A stretch of DNA of 64,000 nucleotides from Bog-756 sp963778165. GTDB lineage: Bacteria; Actinomycetota; Acidimicrobiia; Acidimicrobiales; RAAP-2. A program made the position numbers and the translations under genes. The stretch spans positions 1 through 64,000 of the forward strand of contig CAVZTE010000005.1 of NCBI GenBank assembly GCA_963778165.1. Reading direction: 5' to 3'. Position 1 is the first letter of the stretch. Each line of letters opens with the position of its first letter. Of the stretch, positions 1 to 8,894 are shown one piece after another. The notes below the pieces were generated by a model. That model did no database searches. It had not been told where the DNA came from and worked only from the letters and a program-made list of their open reading frames with translations.

Positions 1-1021
1 GCGGACGCTGGCCCGGGGTGTTCAGCCACTGGTCGATACCGGTGAAGGCCGGGGCCGGGCCGCAGTGCTGCAGCAACGGGTTGGACGGGACACAGGTCGA
101 GAGCTTCCCGTTGGGGGTCAACCCCTTCACCTGGTCCAGGGCCTGCAGGGCCGAGGAGTTGTCTTCGATGTGGTTCTGCAGCGCATCGGTGTACCCGGGC
201 AGAGCGGTCTGGAGGCCATTGGTGAGGTTCAGGCCTACGGCCAGGGCGGTGAGGATCAACACCGCTCCGGCGATCCGGCGGACCAGCACCGCCCGGGTGC
301 GGACCTGTCGCATGTGCTCGGCCAGCCGCTCTCCGAGCACGGCGAAGACCAGGAGGGGCACGGCGACCCCGATGGCGAACGCCGCGGTGAGGAGCCACGA
401 GGAGAAGCCGTACCGGTGGTCGGCCCCGACCGTGGTGATGGCGGCCAGCACCGGGCCGGCACAGGGCACGAAGACCAGGCCCAGGCTCAGCCCGAGCACG
501 AAGCCTCCGGCGTCGGCCCGTTGACCGCCCCGGGTGAGCCGGGCGAACGGCCTCTCGATCACGTCGCCCAGCTGAGGAACGATGAGGCCTGCTCCCACCA
601 CCCCGAGAACGACCAGTCCGACCCAGTGCAGTAGGTCCTGGGGGAGGTGGAGCTGGCTGAGCAGCCACGACCCCACCAGGGTGAACACGGCGAAGCTGAG
701 GACCAGCCCTCCCACCACGGCCAGGGGCCGGCGTCGGCCAGGGGTCGACAGCGGATATGGGGACCGGGTGGGTGTCGGCTTCCGGGATCCCGGACCGGCT
801 GCAGCGGACAGGTCCGCCCCGGCCCCGGGGCCGGCCTCGGTCGTGGCCCCGACGGCGACCAGTTCGGCGCGGGTCGGCTCCGGAGCGGACCCCTCGGCCC
901 GTTCAGCCTCCACTCCCCCGGTGGCACCGGCGGCGAAGATCACCGGGAGTACCGGCAGGACGCAAGGGGAGATCCCGGTGACCAGGCCACCCAGAAACCC
1001 GATCAGAACCAGGATCACCAC
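1..1021 (-). CDS. dipZ: DipZ-type cytochrome c biogenesis/thiol-disulfide membrane protein (3' end outside window)
   Basis: This minus frame is open from a GTG pair at 1021/1018 to the window edge (340 codons seen). CcdA/DipZ proteins carry electrons across the membrane to reduce extracytoplasmic thiols. The N-terminus reads GGLVTGISPCVLPVLPV, the CcdA signature with its membrane cysteine, and a second half-site reads FVPCAGPVLAAITT. Several hydrophobic segments are visible. Between the first two lies a hydrophilic insert of about 60 residues. The last visible residues, FTGIDQWLNTPGQRP, match the linker into the thioredoxin-like domain of DipZ, so this should be the fused two-domain type and not a lone CcdA. 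It lies 198 bases downstream of argH on the same strand with no convincing ribosome site, so the exact start is uncertain. Confidence 0.85.
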   Translation of the reverse strand, partial: MVILVLIGFLGGLVTGISPCVLPVLPVIFAAGATGGVEAERAEGSAPEPTRAELVAVGATTEAGPGAGADLSAAAGPGSRKPTPTRSPYPLSTPGRRRPLAVVGGLVLSFAVFTLVGSWLLSQLHLPQDLLHWVGLVVLGVVGAGLIVPQLGDVIERPFARLTRGGQRADAGGFVLGLSLGLVFVPCAGPVLAAITTVGADHRYGFSSWLLTAAFAIGVAVPLLVFAVLGERLAEHMRQVRTRAVLVRRIAGAVLILTALAVGLNLTNGLQTALPGYTDALQNHIEDNSSALQALDQVKGLTPNGKLSTCVPSNPLLQHCGPAPAFTGIDQWLNTPGQRP

Positions 1022-1219
1022 AGGTTCAGAACCACTCCCGGACCGCTCCGCTCCTCCACCCGGGATGGCCCACGCCGCCACCGCCGGGCTCGGATCCCAC
1101 CCACCCGTTCAAGGCTACGAGGACCGACCGAAGGCACGCTCACGCTTGTACGGTACGCCGCACCGGGGATTCCGTTACGTCATGCTTCCCAGTTACGCCG
1201 GGCTGGGGGCCCTGCAGCA

Positions 1220-2608
1220 CTATCCAGCCGGTCCGTCCACTCGGGCCCGATCTTCGCGGAGACGGCCCACGAACCTCTCCAACTGGACCGCCACCGCCTG
1301 GGGTCCTGCTCCGCCCGGCGTGGTGCGACGGGTGACCGCCACCCCCGGCTCCAGTAGGGGCACGGCCTCGGCCCCCAGAGCCGGGTGGGTCTCCACCAGC
1401 TCGGACAGGGGAACCTGTCGTTCGATGGAGTCCCGCACCAGGCCGCCCACGATGGCGTGGGCCTGGCGGAAGGGCGTGCCCCGCTCGACCAACCACTCGG
1501 CCAGGTCCACTGCGGCCACCGCCGAGCCGTTGGCCGCCTCCTGCATCCGTTCGGTCACGAAGGCGACCGTGGCCAGCAGGCCGGACAGGGCGGTCAGGGC
1601 CAAGTGGGTCTGGTCCACCGAGTCGAAGAGGGGCTCCTTGTCCTCTTGGAGATCGCGGTTGTAGGCCAGGGGCAGGCCCTTCAGGGTGACCAGTAGCCCG
1701 GTGAGGTTGCCGATGAGCCGACCGGTCTTGCCCCGGGCCAGCTCGGCCACGTCGGGGTTCTTCTTCTGGGGCAGCATCGAGCTTCCGGTGGCGAAGGAGT
1801 CGTCGAGGACGGCGAACCCGAACTCCTCGCTGGTCCACAGGACCACCTCCTCGCCGATCCGGGACAGGTGGACGCCCAGCAGGGCCAGGTCGAAGAGGGC
1901 CTCGGCCACGAAGTCGCGGTCGGACACGGCGTCCAGCGAGTTCTCGAAGCGGGACCCGAACCCCAGCTCCTCGGCCACGCCGTCGGGGTCGAGAGCCAGC
2001 GAGGAGCCGGCCAGGGCCCCGGCGCCCAGTGGGGAGACGTCCAGTCGCTCGACCGTGGCCAACAGGCGGTCGACGTCCCGGGCCAGGGCCCAACCGTGGG
2101 CCAGCAGATGATGGGCCAGTAGTACGGGCTGGGCCCGCTGCAGGTGGGTGTAGCCGGGGAGGTAGCTGTCCCCGGCTGCCCGGGCCCGCTCGAGCAGCAC
2201 CTCTTGCAGCCCGATGACCTCCGACGCCAACACCCGCAACTCGCGCTTGGCGTACAGCCGCAGGTCCGTGGCGATCTGGTCGTTCCGGCTCCGACCGGTG
2301 TGCAGCTTGGCGCCCACGTCACCGGCGATCTCGGTGACCCGACGCTCGACGGCGGTGTGGATGTCCTCGTCGTCGGGAGAGAACTCGAGCTCCCCCCGGG
2401 TCAGCTCGCCCTCCACCTGGTCCAGGGCGGCCAGCAGTTCGGCCACCTCGGAGGCGTCGAGCAGGCCTCCGCGTCCGAGGCCGCGCACATGGGCCCGGGA
2501 TCCGGCCAGATCGTCGAAGGCCAGCCGGCTGTCGAAGTGCAGGCTCGACGAGTACTCCATGAGGGCGTCGGCCGTGCCCTGACCCAGCCTTCCGTGCCAC
2601 AGGGTCAT
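1220..2608 (-). CDS. argH: Argininosuccinate lyase
   Basis: The last enzyme of arginine synthesis cleaves argininosuccinate to arginine and fumarate in the cytoplasm as a homotetramer. The 462-residue length is normal. Visible motifs are TGRSRNDQ (104-111), THLQRAQP (154-161) and the fumarase/lyase signature GSSMLPQKKNPD (275-286), whose flexible loop holds the catalytic serine. The ATG at 2608 overlaps the argG stop as ATGA, which fixes the start by translational coupling. It is the last gene of the argC-to-argH operon. The final 40 or so residues are Gly/Arg-rich and unlike the family core. Confidence 0.96.
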   Translation of the reverse strand: MTLWHGRLGQGTADALMEYSSSLHFDSRLAFDDLAGSRAHVRGLGRGGLLDASEVAELLAALDQVEGELTRGELEFSPDDEDIHTAVERRVTEIAGDVGAKLHTGRSRNDQIATDLRLYAKRELRVLASEVIGLQEVLLERARAAGDSYLPGYTHLQRAQPVLLAHHLLAHGWALARDVDRLLATVERLDVSPLGAGALAGSSLALDPDGVAEELGFGSRFENSLDAVSDRDFVAEALFDLALLGVHLSRIGEEVVLWTSEEFGFAVLDDSFATGSSMLPQKKNPDVAELARGKTGRLIGNLTGLLVTLKGLPLAYNRDLQEDKEPLFDSVDQTHLALTALSGLLATVAFVTERMQEAANGSAVAAVDLAEWLVERGTPFRQAHAIVGGLVRDSIERQVPLSELVETHPALGAEAVPLLEPGVAVTRRTTPGGAGPQAVAVQLERFVGRLREDRARVDGPAG

Positions 2609-3828
2609 CCGGTGGGACCGCCTCCCCCGCGACCCTCCTGGACCGCAGACCAGGTGGCCACGCCCAGCCCCCACAGGCGGACGAAGCCGGCGGCATCCTC
2701 GTGGTGGAAGGTGTCGGTGGAGTCGTAGGTGGCCAGGCCGTGGTCGTAGAGGCTCACCGGGCTGCGCCTACCCACCACCCAGCACCGGCCGGTGTCGAGG
2801 GCCAGGCGGACCTCGCCGGTGACGTGCTTCTGGGACTCGAGGAAGAAGGCGTCGAGGGCCTGCTTGAGCGGCGAGAACCACAGCCCGTCGTAGACCAGCT
2901 CGGACCAGCGGGGCTCCAGCCGGGCCTTCTCGTGGTGGAGGTCGCGCTCCAGGGTCAGGTCCTCCAGGTCGGAGTGGGCCAACAGCAGCGCCAGGGCCCC
3001 CGGGCATTCGTAGGTCTCCCGGCTCTTGATCCCCACCCGCCGGTTCTCGACCATGTCCAGCCGGCCGAACCCGTAGGAGCCCACGATCCGGTTGACCTCG
3101 GCGATGAGGGGCTCCACTCCCATCGGGCTGCCGTTGACCGTCACCGGCACCCCGGACTCGAATCCGATGATCAGTTCGGTGGGCTCCGTGGCCGTGACCC
3201 GGGTCATGGTGTAGACGTCCTCGGGGGGCTTGTTCCACGGGTCTTCGATGACCCCGCACTCGATGGCCTTGCCCCACAGGTTCTCGTCGATGGAGTACAG
3301 CTTCTCCTTGGTCACCGAGAGCGGGATGCCCCAGGTGGCGGCGTACTCGATGCAGTCTTCACGGGAGAGCCCCCACAGCCGGGCCGGGGCGATGACCTCG
3401 AGGTCGGGGGCCAGGGCCCGGGTACCCACCTCGAAGCGCACCTGATCGTTGCCCTTGCCGGTGCAGCCGTGGGCCACGGCCCCGGCTCCGTGCTTGCGGG
3501 CCTGGTCGACCAGGTGCTTCACGATGACCGGACGGGACAGCGCCGACACCAGGGGGTACTTCCCCTCGTACTTGGCGTTGGCCAGCAGGGCCGGTACGCA
3601 GAACTCCTCGGCCATCTCCACCCGGGCATCGATCACCACGGCCTCGACGGCTCCGGCGGCGAAGGCCTTGGCCCGGATGGCGTCCCAGTCCTCCCCGCCC
3701 GACTCCGAGGCCTGTCCGACATCGACGGCGACGGCCACCACTTCGACGTCCTTGTTCTCGATGAGCCAGCGGACGGCCACCGAGGTGTCCAATCCTCCGC
3801 TGTAGGCCAGAATGACTCGCTTCTTCAT
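2605..3828 (-). CDS. argG: Argininosuccinate synthase
   Basis: The enzyme joins citrulline and aspartate with ATP to form argininosuccinate, in the cytoplasm. The 407 residues begin MKKRVILAYSGGLDTS, which holds the N-type ATP pyrophosphatase P-loop (SGGLDTS, about 10-16). Further on come HGCTGKGNDQVRFE and the citrulline-binding stretch SRETYECPGA. The ATG at 3828 overlaps the argR stop as ATGA. Downstream it overlaps argH the same way. Codon use matches its neighbours. The C-terminus ends in a short Gly-rich tail (GRGGGGPTG) beyond the usual end. Confidence 0.97.
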   Translation of the reverse strand: MKKRVILAYSGGLDTSVAVRWLIENKDVEVVAVAVDVGQASESGGEDWDAIRAKAFAAGAVEAVVIDARVEMAEEFCVPALLANAKYEGKYPLVSALSRPVIVKHLVDQARKHGAGAVAHGCTGKGNDQVRFEVGTRALAPDLEVIAPARLWGLSREDCIEYAATWGIPLSVTKEKLYSIDENLWGKAIECGVIEDPWNKPPEDVYTMTRVTATEPTELIIGFESGVPVTVNGSPMGVEPLIAEVNRIVGSYGFGRLDMVENRRVGIKSRETYECPGALALLLAHSDLEDLTLERDLHHEKARLEPRWSELVYDGLWFSPLKQALDAFFLESQKHVTGEVRLALDTGRCWVVGRRSPVSLYDHGLATYDSTDTFHHEDAAGFVRLWGLGVATWSAVQEGRGGGGPTG

Positions 3829-4478
3829 GATCGACCCCTTGTCGGTGATGCCTTCGGCTGGTTGCGCACCCGCGGTTGGCCGGATGCCTTCGAACTGTTG
3901 GACGCCTTCGAACTGTTGGACGCCTTCGAACTGTTGGGCGACTTGGCGCTGGCGGGCGCCTTGGCCCGCACCGCCGTCGCCTTCCCCGCCGCCTTGACCC
4001 TCCCGGGGCGGATCGGTTCCAGGCCGGCCACCGCAGCCAGCCGCTCGCCCACCGCGGCCCCGCCGGCAGTCTCGGACGCCACCACCAGGACCGTGTCGTC
4101 GCCGGCCACCGTGCCGATCATGCCCGGGAATCCGCTCCGGTCGAGCGCCGATCCCACCACATGGGCCGAGCCGGGTGGGGTCCGGAGCACCACCAGGTTG
4201 CCGGAGTAGTCGGCCTCCACCACCCACTCGCCGAGCACCCGCCGCAGATGGTCCTCGGGGGCCACCTGATGGGAGGGCAACTCGGGCAGGGCGTAGGCCG
4301 TCTCGCCGCCGGGCAGTCGGACCTTGAGGGCCCCGAGCTCCTCGAGGTCACGCGACACGGTGGTCTGGGTGGCCTCGATCCCCTCGGCTCCGAGGAGGTC
4401 CACCAGGTGGGCCTGGCTGCCCACGGCCTTGGTCTCCAGAAGCCGGGCGATGCGGTGCTGCCTCTGGTTCTTGGTCAT
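3825..4478 (-). CDS. argR: Arginine repressor ArgR with low-complexity C-terminal tail
   Basis: ArgR is the arginine-responsive hexameric DNA-binding regulator. Residues 1-70 form the winged helix-turn-helix, including TQTTVSRDLEELG (38-50). Residues about 80-155 form the oligomerisation and arginine-binding domain, with GTVAGDDTVLVV (122-133). Usual length is 150-170 residues; this one has 217. The extra part (about 160-217) is Lys/Ser/Ala-rich with three NSSKAS repeats. The gene sits inside the operon it should control, between argF (13 bases upstream) and argG (ATGA overlap), and two ARG boxes lie before argC, so autoregulation is expected. The tail is odd and may add nonspecific DNA affinity or simply be tolerated. 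Confidence 0.95.
   Translation of the reverse strand: MTKNQRQHRIARLLETKAVGSQAHLVDLLGAEGIEATQTTVSRDLEELGALKVRLPGGETAYALPELPSHQVAPEDHLRRVLGEWVVEADYSGNLVVLRTPPGSAHVVGSALDRSGFPGMIGTVAGDDTVLVVASETAGGAAVGERLAAVAGLEPIRPGRVKAAGKATAVRAKAPASAKSPNSSKASNSSKASNSSKASGQPRVRNQPKASPTRGRS
3886..3939. repeat. Three 18-bp tandem repeats inside the 3' end of argR
   Basis: The unit GCCTTCGAACTGTTGGAC occurs at 3886, 3904 and 3922; the third copy ends GGC instead of GAC. The array lies in frame in argR and encodes a repeated NSSKAS block near residues 182-199. Because the unit is a multiple of three, copy-number change would lengthen or shorten the ArgR tail without breaking the frame. Confidence 0.9.
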
Positions 4479-4491
4479 GACGGTGCCCCGC

Positions 4492-5472
4492 TCACGACGA
4501 GGCCTCCCCCGGCGCGCTAACCCTCATCACCCAGGCCAGGAGCCCCCGCATGGCATGCATCCGGTTGGCGGCCTGGAGCCATACGGCACTCTGCGGGCCG
4601 TCCACCACGCCGGCGGTGATCTCCTCGCCCCGGTGGGCGGGCAGGCAGTGGAGCACCACCGCATCGTCGGCGGCGTGGGCGACCAGCGCCTCGTCCACCT
4701 GGTACCCGGCAAAGGAGTCCCGGCGCAGCTGGGCCTCTTGCTCCTGGCCCATCGACGTCCACACATCGGTGTAGACGGCGTCCACGCCGTCTACCGCCTC
4801 CACCGGATCAGAGGTCACCACCAGGCTGCCTCCGAAGGACTCCACCAACTCCACCTCTTCGAGGGTCGGTCCGAACCCGTCGGGCGAGGCCACCCGGGTG
4901 GCGATGCCTGCCATGGAGGCGGCCACGGCCAACGACCTCCACACGTTGTTGGCATCGCCGACGTAACCGATGGTGCGCTCACGGAGGGTCGTCTCCCCGA
5001 AGACGTCGCCCAGGGTCAGGAGATCGGCCAGGGCCTGGCACGGATGGGCCCGGTCGGACAGCAGATTGATCACCGGCACCCCGGCGCCGGCCTCGTCCAG
5101 TGCGTCGGCCATGCTCAACAACGAGGTGTGGTGGAACACCCGGGCCCCCACCACCGAGTGGTAACAGGCCAGGGTGCGGACCACATCGGCCGCCGACTCG
5201 CGCACGTCCAGGCCGACCTCGGACCCCTGGATGTAGACCGGATGGGCGCCGAGGGCCACGGCGGCCATCTCGGAGCTGTTGCGAGTCCGGTTGGACGGTT
5301 TCTCGAACAGCAGCGCCACCCCTTGACCCTGGAGGGCGGTGGCCAGATCAGCCGGATCCCGTCGCGACAGGGCCAGCACGTCGGCCAGCCCGGCCACCCC
5401 GAGGTCGTCCACGTCGAGGACGTGCCGGGCGGGAACACCGCCGGCCGGGGCGTGGGGCCACCGGGCGCTCAC
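4492..5472 (-). CDS. argF: Ornithine carbamoyltransferase
   Basis: The enzyme transfers the carbamoyl group from carbamoyl phosphate to ornithine, giving citrulline. The 326 residues are family length. The carbamoyl-phosphate motif, usually STRTR, reads SNRTR (60-64) and is followed by NSSEMA where most OTCs have VSFE. Near the C-terminus HCLPAHRGEEI carries the catalytic Cys of the HCLP motif. DVWTSMGQE matches the ornithine-side loop. The ATG overlaps the argD stop as ATGA. The shifted STRTR motif still keeps the Ser, Arg, Thr, Arg residues, so it should be active. Position inside the arg operon argues against another transcarbamylase. Confidence 0.93.
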   Translation of the reverse strand: MSARWPHAPAGGVPARHVLDVDDLGVAGLADVLALSRRDPADLATALQGQGVALLFEKPSNRTRNSSEMAAVALGAHPVYIQGSEVGLDVRESAADVVRTLACYHSVVGARVFHHTSLLSMADALDEAGAGVPVINLLSDRAHPCQALADLLTLGDVFGETTLRERTIGYVGDANNVWRSLAVAASMAGIATRVASPDGFGPTLEEVELVESFGGSLVVTSDPVEAVDGVDAVYTDVWTSMGQEQEAQLRRDSFAGYQVDEALVAHAADDAVVLHCLPAHRGEEITAGVVDGPQSAVWLQAANRMHAMRGLLAWVMRVSAPGEASS

Positions 5473-6710
5473 GACACGGTCCCAGCGGTGCCGGCGTCAT
5501 CGGATGCGGCGGCAGCCACCGTGTCGGCGAGCGTCTCGGCGAGCGTGTCAGCCAGCACGCCGGCCAGGAGGGCCAGGGCCTGATCGATCTCGGAGTCCGA
5601 GACCAGTAGCGACGGGGCGAACCGCAGCACGTCGGCCGCCGGGGCGTTGCACACCAGGCCGGCCCCGAGGGCCCGACGGCACGCCGGGGACGCCCACGGT
5701 CCGTTCAGCACCGCTGCCAACAACAGCCCCTCACCCCGGACCGAGGTCACCCCGGGCAGGGTCTCCAGTCCGGCCCGCAACCTTGCCCCGGCCGACCGGG
5801 CCCGCTCCGGCACGCCTTCGGACTCCATGACCGCCAGGGTGGCCCGGGCCGCCGACATGGCCAGGGGCTGGCCCCCGAACGTACTGCCGTGGTCGCCGGG
5901 CACGAAGGCCGCCGCCACTTCGGCCCGGGCCCAGCAGGCACCGACCGGCATGCCGTTGCCCAGGGCCTTGGCCATGGTGACGACGTCGGGCTCCACCCCC
6001 AGGTGCTGGAAGCCGAACCACTTGCCGGTGCGGCCCAGGCCGGTCTGCACCTCGTCCACCATCAGCAGGATGTTCCGGTCGGTGCACAGCTGGCGCAGGC
6101 CGACCAGGTAGTCCGACGAGGGCACCACGACGCCGGCCTCGCCCAGCACCGGCTCCACCAGGACCGCAGCCACCCGTGACGGGTCACAGGCCTGGTCCAT
6201 GGCGTCGAGGTCGTCGAAGGGGACGTGGTCGAAGCCCTCGGGTAGTGGGAGGAAGGCCCGCTGCTTCTCGGGCTGCCCGGTGGCCGCCAACGTGGCCAGG
6301 GTGCGCCCGTGGAAGGCCTCCCAGGTGCTGACCACGGCGTACCGACCGGGGCCGGCCCACCGGCGGGCCAGCTTGAGGGCACACTCGTTGGCCTCGGCTC
6401 CGGAGTTGCCGAAGAACACCTGCCCCCCGGCCCGCTCGGTCCCGCCGCCGATGAGCCGGTCGAGGGTCACCGCCACCTCGGGCCCCACCGTGTTGCCGAA
6501 CAGGTTGGACACATGGCAGAGGGTCCGGGCCTGCTCGGCCACGGCGTCGGCCACCGCCGGATGGGCGTGGCCCAGCGAGGTCACGGCCAGGCCCGACAGG
6601 AAGTCGAGGTACTGCTTCTCCTCGGTGTCGTACAGCACCGATCCCTGGCCGCGCACGAAGGTGACCGGGGGTTCGGCGTAGTTGTGCATGAGGGCCGAGC
6701 GGTCCACCAC
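5469..6710 (-). CDS. argD: Acetylornithine aminotransferase
   Basis: This PLP-dependent class III aminotransferase converts N-acetylglutamate semialdehyde to N-acetylornithine using glutamate. Recognisable parts are NYAEPPVTFVRGQG near the start, FFGNSGAEANECALKLAR, VDEVQTGLGRTG and MAKALGNGMPVGACWA, which holds the PLP lysine. The start is unclear. The frame has no ATG near argB: candidates are GTG at 6710 or 6707 and ATG at 6689. An ATG that would give the operon's usual ATGA overlap with argB (6763-6760) is out of frame with argD, and a hexanucleotide repeat lies between. Either the true start is the GTG or a base is wrong there. The C-terminus carries an Ala/Thr-rich repeat (ADTLAETLADT). 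Confidence 0.92.
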   Translation of the reverse strand: MVDRSALMHNYAEPPVTFVRGQGSVLYDTEEKQYLDFLSGLAVTSLGHAHPAVADAVAEQARTLCHVSNLFGNTVGPEVAVTLDRLIGGGTERAGGQVFFGNSGAEANECALKLARRWAGPGRYAVVSTWEAFHGRTLATLAATGQPEKQRAFLPLPEGFDHVPFDDLDAMDQACDPSRVAAVLVEPVLGEAGVVVPSSDYLVGLRQLCTDRNILLMVDEVQTGLGRTGKWFGFQHLGVEPDVVTMAKALGNGMPVGACWARAEVAAAFVPGDHGSTFGGQPLAMSAARATLAVMESEGVPERARSAGARLRAGLETLPGVTSVRGEGLLLAAVLNGPWASPACRRALGAGLVCNAPAADVLRFAPSLLVSDSEIDQALALLAGVLADTLAETLADTVAAAASDDAGTAGTVS

Positions 6711-6759
6711 GGGCGGTGCGGTGCCCGCAGCCGCACTCGGAGTCGGAGTCGGAGTCCGC

Positions 6760-7728
6760 TCATCCGCCCGCTCCCACCATGGTCCCGACCCCTTCGTCGG
6801 TGAAGACCTCCAACAGCAGGGCGTGCGGGGTGCGCCCGTCCAGGATGTGGGCGTGACCCACACCGGACCGCACGGCGCGGGCGCACGCCTCGAGCTTGGG
6901 GATCATCCCCCCGGTGGCCGCCCCCGATGCCACCAGCGCATCGAGCTCGTCCACGGTGGCCTGGTGGATCAGGGTCGACGGGTCGTCCGGCACGGCCCGG
7001 AGCCCGGAGACGTCGGTGAGGAACACCAGCTTCTCGGCTTCGAGTGCCGTGGCCAGGGCCCCGGCCGCGGTGTCGGCGTTGATGTTGAAGGCCTGGCCCG
7101 AGTGGTCGGTGCCGATGGTGGCCACCACCGGGATCAGGCCCTGGGCCAACAGCTGGTGCACGATGATCGGATCGACGTGGACCACGTCGCCCACATAGCC
7201 CAGCGCTTCGGAGCGGGCGGTGGCCGTGATCAGGTTGGCGTCCTCCCCGGACAACCCCACCGCCAGGGCCCCGTGCACGTTGATGGAGCTCACGATGTCT
7301 CGGTTGACCTTGCCGACCAGGACCATGCGCACCAGATCGATGGTGTCGGCGTCGGTGACCCGGAACCCGTCCAGGAACTCCACCTCCTTGCCCACCCGAC
7401 CCATGAGCGCCCCGATCTGGGGTCCCCCACCGTGGACCACCACCGGGAGCATGCCCACCGACCGCATGAGGACGATGTCCTCGGCGAAAGAGGCCAGGGC
7501 CGAGGCCTCGTCGATGGCGTCCTCCCCCGGCTTGGGGCTCAGGACGTTGCCGCCGTACTTGACCACCACCACCTTGCCCCAGAACCTGCGGATGTAGGGC
7601 AGGGACTCCACCAACACCGAGGCCTTGTCCCCGGGGGCCAACGGATCCCCCGGCGCCAACCGGTCCCCTCCGGGCGGACCGGTCAGGGAGTGGTCGATCG
7701 AAGCCGAAGGCGAAGGCGGCCCGCTCAC
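6760..7728 (-). CDS. argB: Acetylglutamate kinase
   Basis: ArgB phosphorylates N-acetylglutamate, the second step of arginine synthesis and usually the feedback-inhibited one. The 322 residues include a Pro/Gly-rich N-terminal extension of about 35 residues, then the amino-acid-kinase core beginning VVVVKYGGN (about 53-61). HGGGPQIG binds substrate and phosphates, and GGMIPKLEACARAVRSGV is the C-terminal nucleotide region. The ATG at 7728 overlaps the argJ stop as ATGA. The N-terminal extension could be the helix that arginine-sensitive ArgB proteins use to form hexamers; its sequence here is low complexity, so that is uncertain. Confidence 0.96.
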   Translation of the reverse strand: MSGPPSPSASIDHSLTGPPGGDRLAPGDPLAPGDKASVLVESLPYIRRFWGKVVVVKYGGNVLSPKPGEDAIDEASALASFAEDIVLMRSVGMLPVVVHGGGPQIGALMGRVGKEVEFLDGFRVTDADTIDLVRMVLVGKVNRDIVSSINVHGALAVGLSGEDANLITATARSEALGYVGDVVHVDPIIVHQLLAQGLIPVVATIGTDHSGQAFNINADTAAGALATALEAEKLVFLTDVSGLRAVPDDPSTLIHQATVDELDALVASGAATGGMIPKLEACARAVRSGVGHAHILDGRTPHALLLEVFTDEGVGTMVGAGG

Positions 7729-8894
7729 GAGGTGGTCCGGTTCTCGTCGATGTACCCGTAGCCCAGGTCCACGCCCATGACCACGCCGTCACCGTCGGCC
7801 AGGCCCAGGCTGCAGTGGATGTCGATCAAGGAGCCGGCCAGGTGCTGGTCCACCGCGGCCGGGTCGTGGGCGGCGGCGATGCCTCCCCTGCACACGGCGA
7901 TCCCGCCGTACTCGATGGTCAGGCGGTCCATCTCGAAGTCCACCCCGGCCGACCCGAGGTCGCTGGCCACCCGGCCCCAGTAGGGGTCGGCGCCGTTGAG
8001 CGAGCACTTGACCAGGAGGGAGTCGGCCACCTGGCGGGCCGCCTGGTGGGCCTCGCCGTCCGACCGGGCCCCGGTCACCCGGACCTGGAAGATCTTCGAC
8101 GCCCCTTCGGCATCGGCCAGCATCTGGCCGGCCAGCGTGGTGCAGGCCTCGGTGACGGCATCGACCACCACAATGGGATCGACCACCCCGGCCCGGCCCG
8201 AGGCCATGAGGATGACGGTGTCGTTGGTGGAGGTGCAGCCGTCCACCGACATCGAGTTGAACGAGTCGCGCACGGCGATCCTCAACAGGTCGGCCAACGG
8301 CCCCGGCTCGACTTCGGCGTCAGTGGTGAGGAAGGCCAACATGGTGGCCATGTCGGGGGCCAGCATGCCCGCCCCCTTGGCCATGCCGGCCACCGTGAAG
8401 GTGGGGTACTCGATGAGCACCTCCTTGCGACCGGAGTCGGTGGTGAGGATGGCGGTGGCGGCGTCCTCGGCCGACCGGGTCGATGCGGACCGGGTGGCCA
8501 CCAGGGCCGGTATCCCCTCCTCGATGGGGCCCATCGGCAACGGGATGCCGATGAGGCCGGTGGAGCAGACCAGGATGCGCTCGGCGGCCACGCCCAGGCC
8601 GGCGGCGGCGAACTCGCACATCCGCTGGGCGTCGGCCCGGCCCTGGGCACCGGTGGCGGCATTGGCGTTGCCGCTGCTGACCACGAACCCCGACGCCAGG
8701 CCTCCGCCCGCCTCCAGGTGGGCCCGGCTGACCTGGACCGGAGCCGCCGCGGCCCGGTTGGAGGTGAAGGTGGCCGCGGTCGGAACCGGCACGCCGTCGG
8801 TGGTGGCCACCAGGGCCAGGTCGAGGGCCCCGGAGGCCTTGATCCCCGAAGCCAGGCCGGCGGCGGTGAAGCCGGCCGGGGCGGTGATGCTCAC
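7725..8894 (-). CDS. argJ: Bifunctional glutamate N-acetyltransferase / amino-acid acetyltransferase
   Basis: ArgJ recycles the acetyl group from acetylornithine to glutamate, and bifunctional forms also use acetyl-CoA. The GTG at 8894 overlaps the argC stop as GTGA, giving 389 residues. The autocleavage site is clear: KGAGMLAPDMATML, with the nucleophilic Thr at about residue 184 (A|TML). SVDGCTSTNDT and SLNGADPYWGR are further family motifs. Because ArgJ is present and no argA or argE is seen in the window, the cyclic acetyl pathway is expected. A longer upstream start exists at 8957 but would run deep into argC, so the GTG is preferred. Confidence 0.96.
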   Translation of the reverse strand: MSITAPAGFTAAGLASGIKASGALDLALVATTDGVPVPTAATFTSNRAAAAPVQVSRAHLEAGGGLASGFVVSSGNANAATGAQGRADAQRMCEFAAAGLGVAAERILVCSTGLIGIPLPMGPIEEGIPALVATRSASTRSAEDAATAILTTDSGRKEVLIEYPTFTVAGMAKGAGMLAPDMATMLAFLTTDAEVEPGPLADLLRIAVRDSFNSMSVDGCTSTNDTVILMASGRAGVVDPIVVVDAVTEACTTLAGQMLADAEGASKIFQVRVTGARSDGEAHQAARQVADSLLVKCSLNGADPYWGRVASDLGSAGVDFEMDRLTIEYGGIAVCRGGIAAAHDPAAVDQHLAGSLIDIHCSLGLADGDGVVMGVDLGYGYIDENRTTS

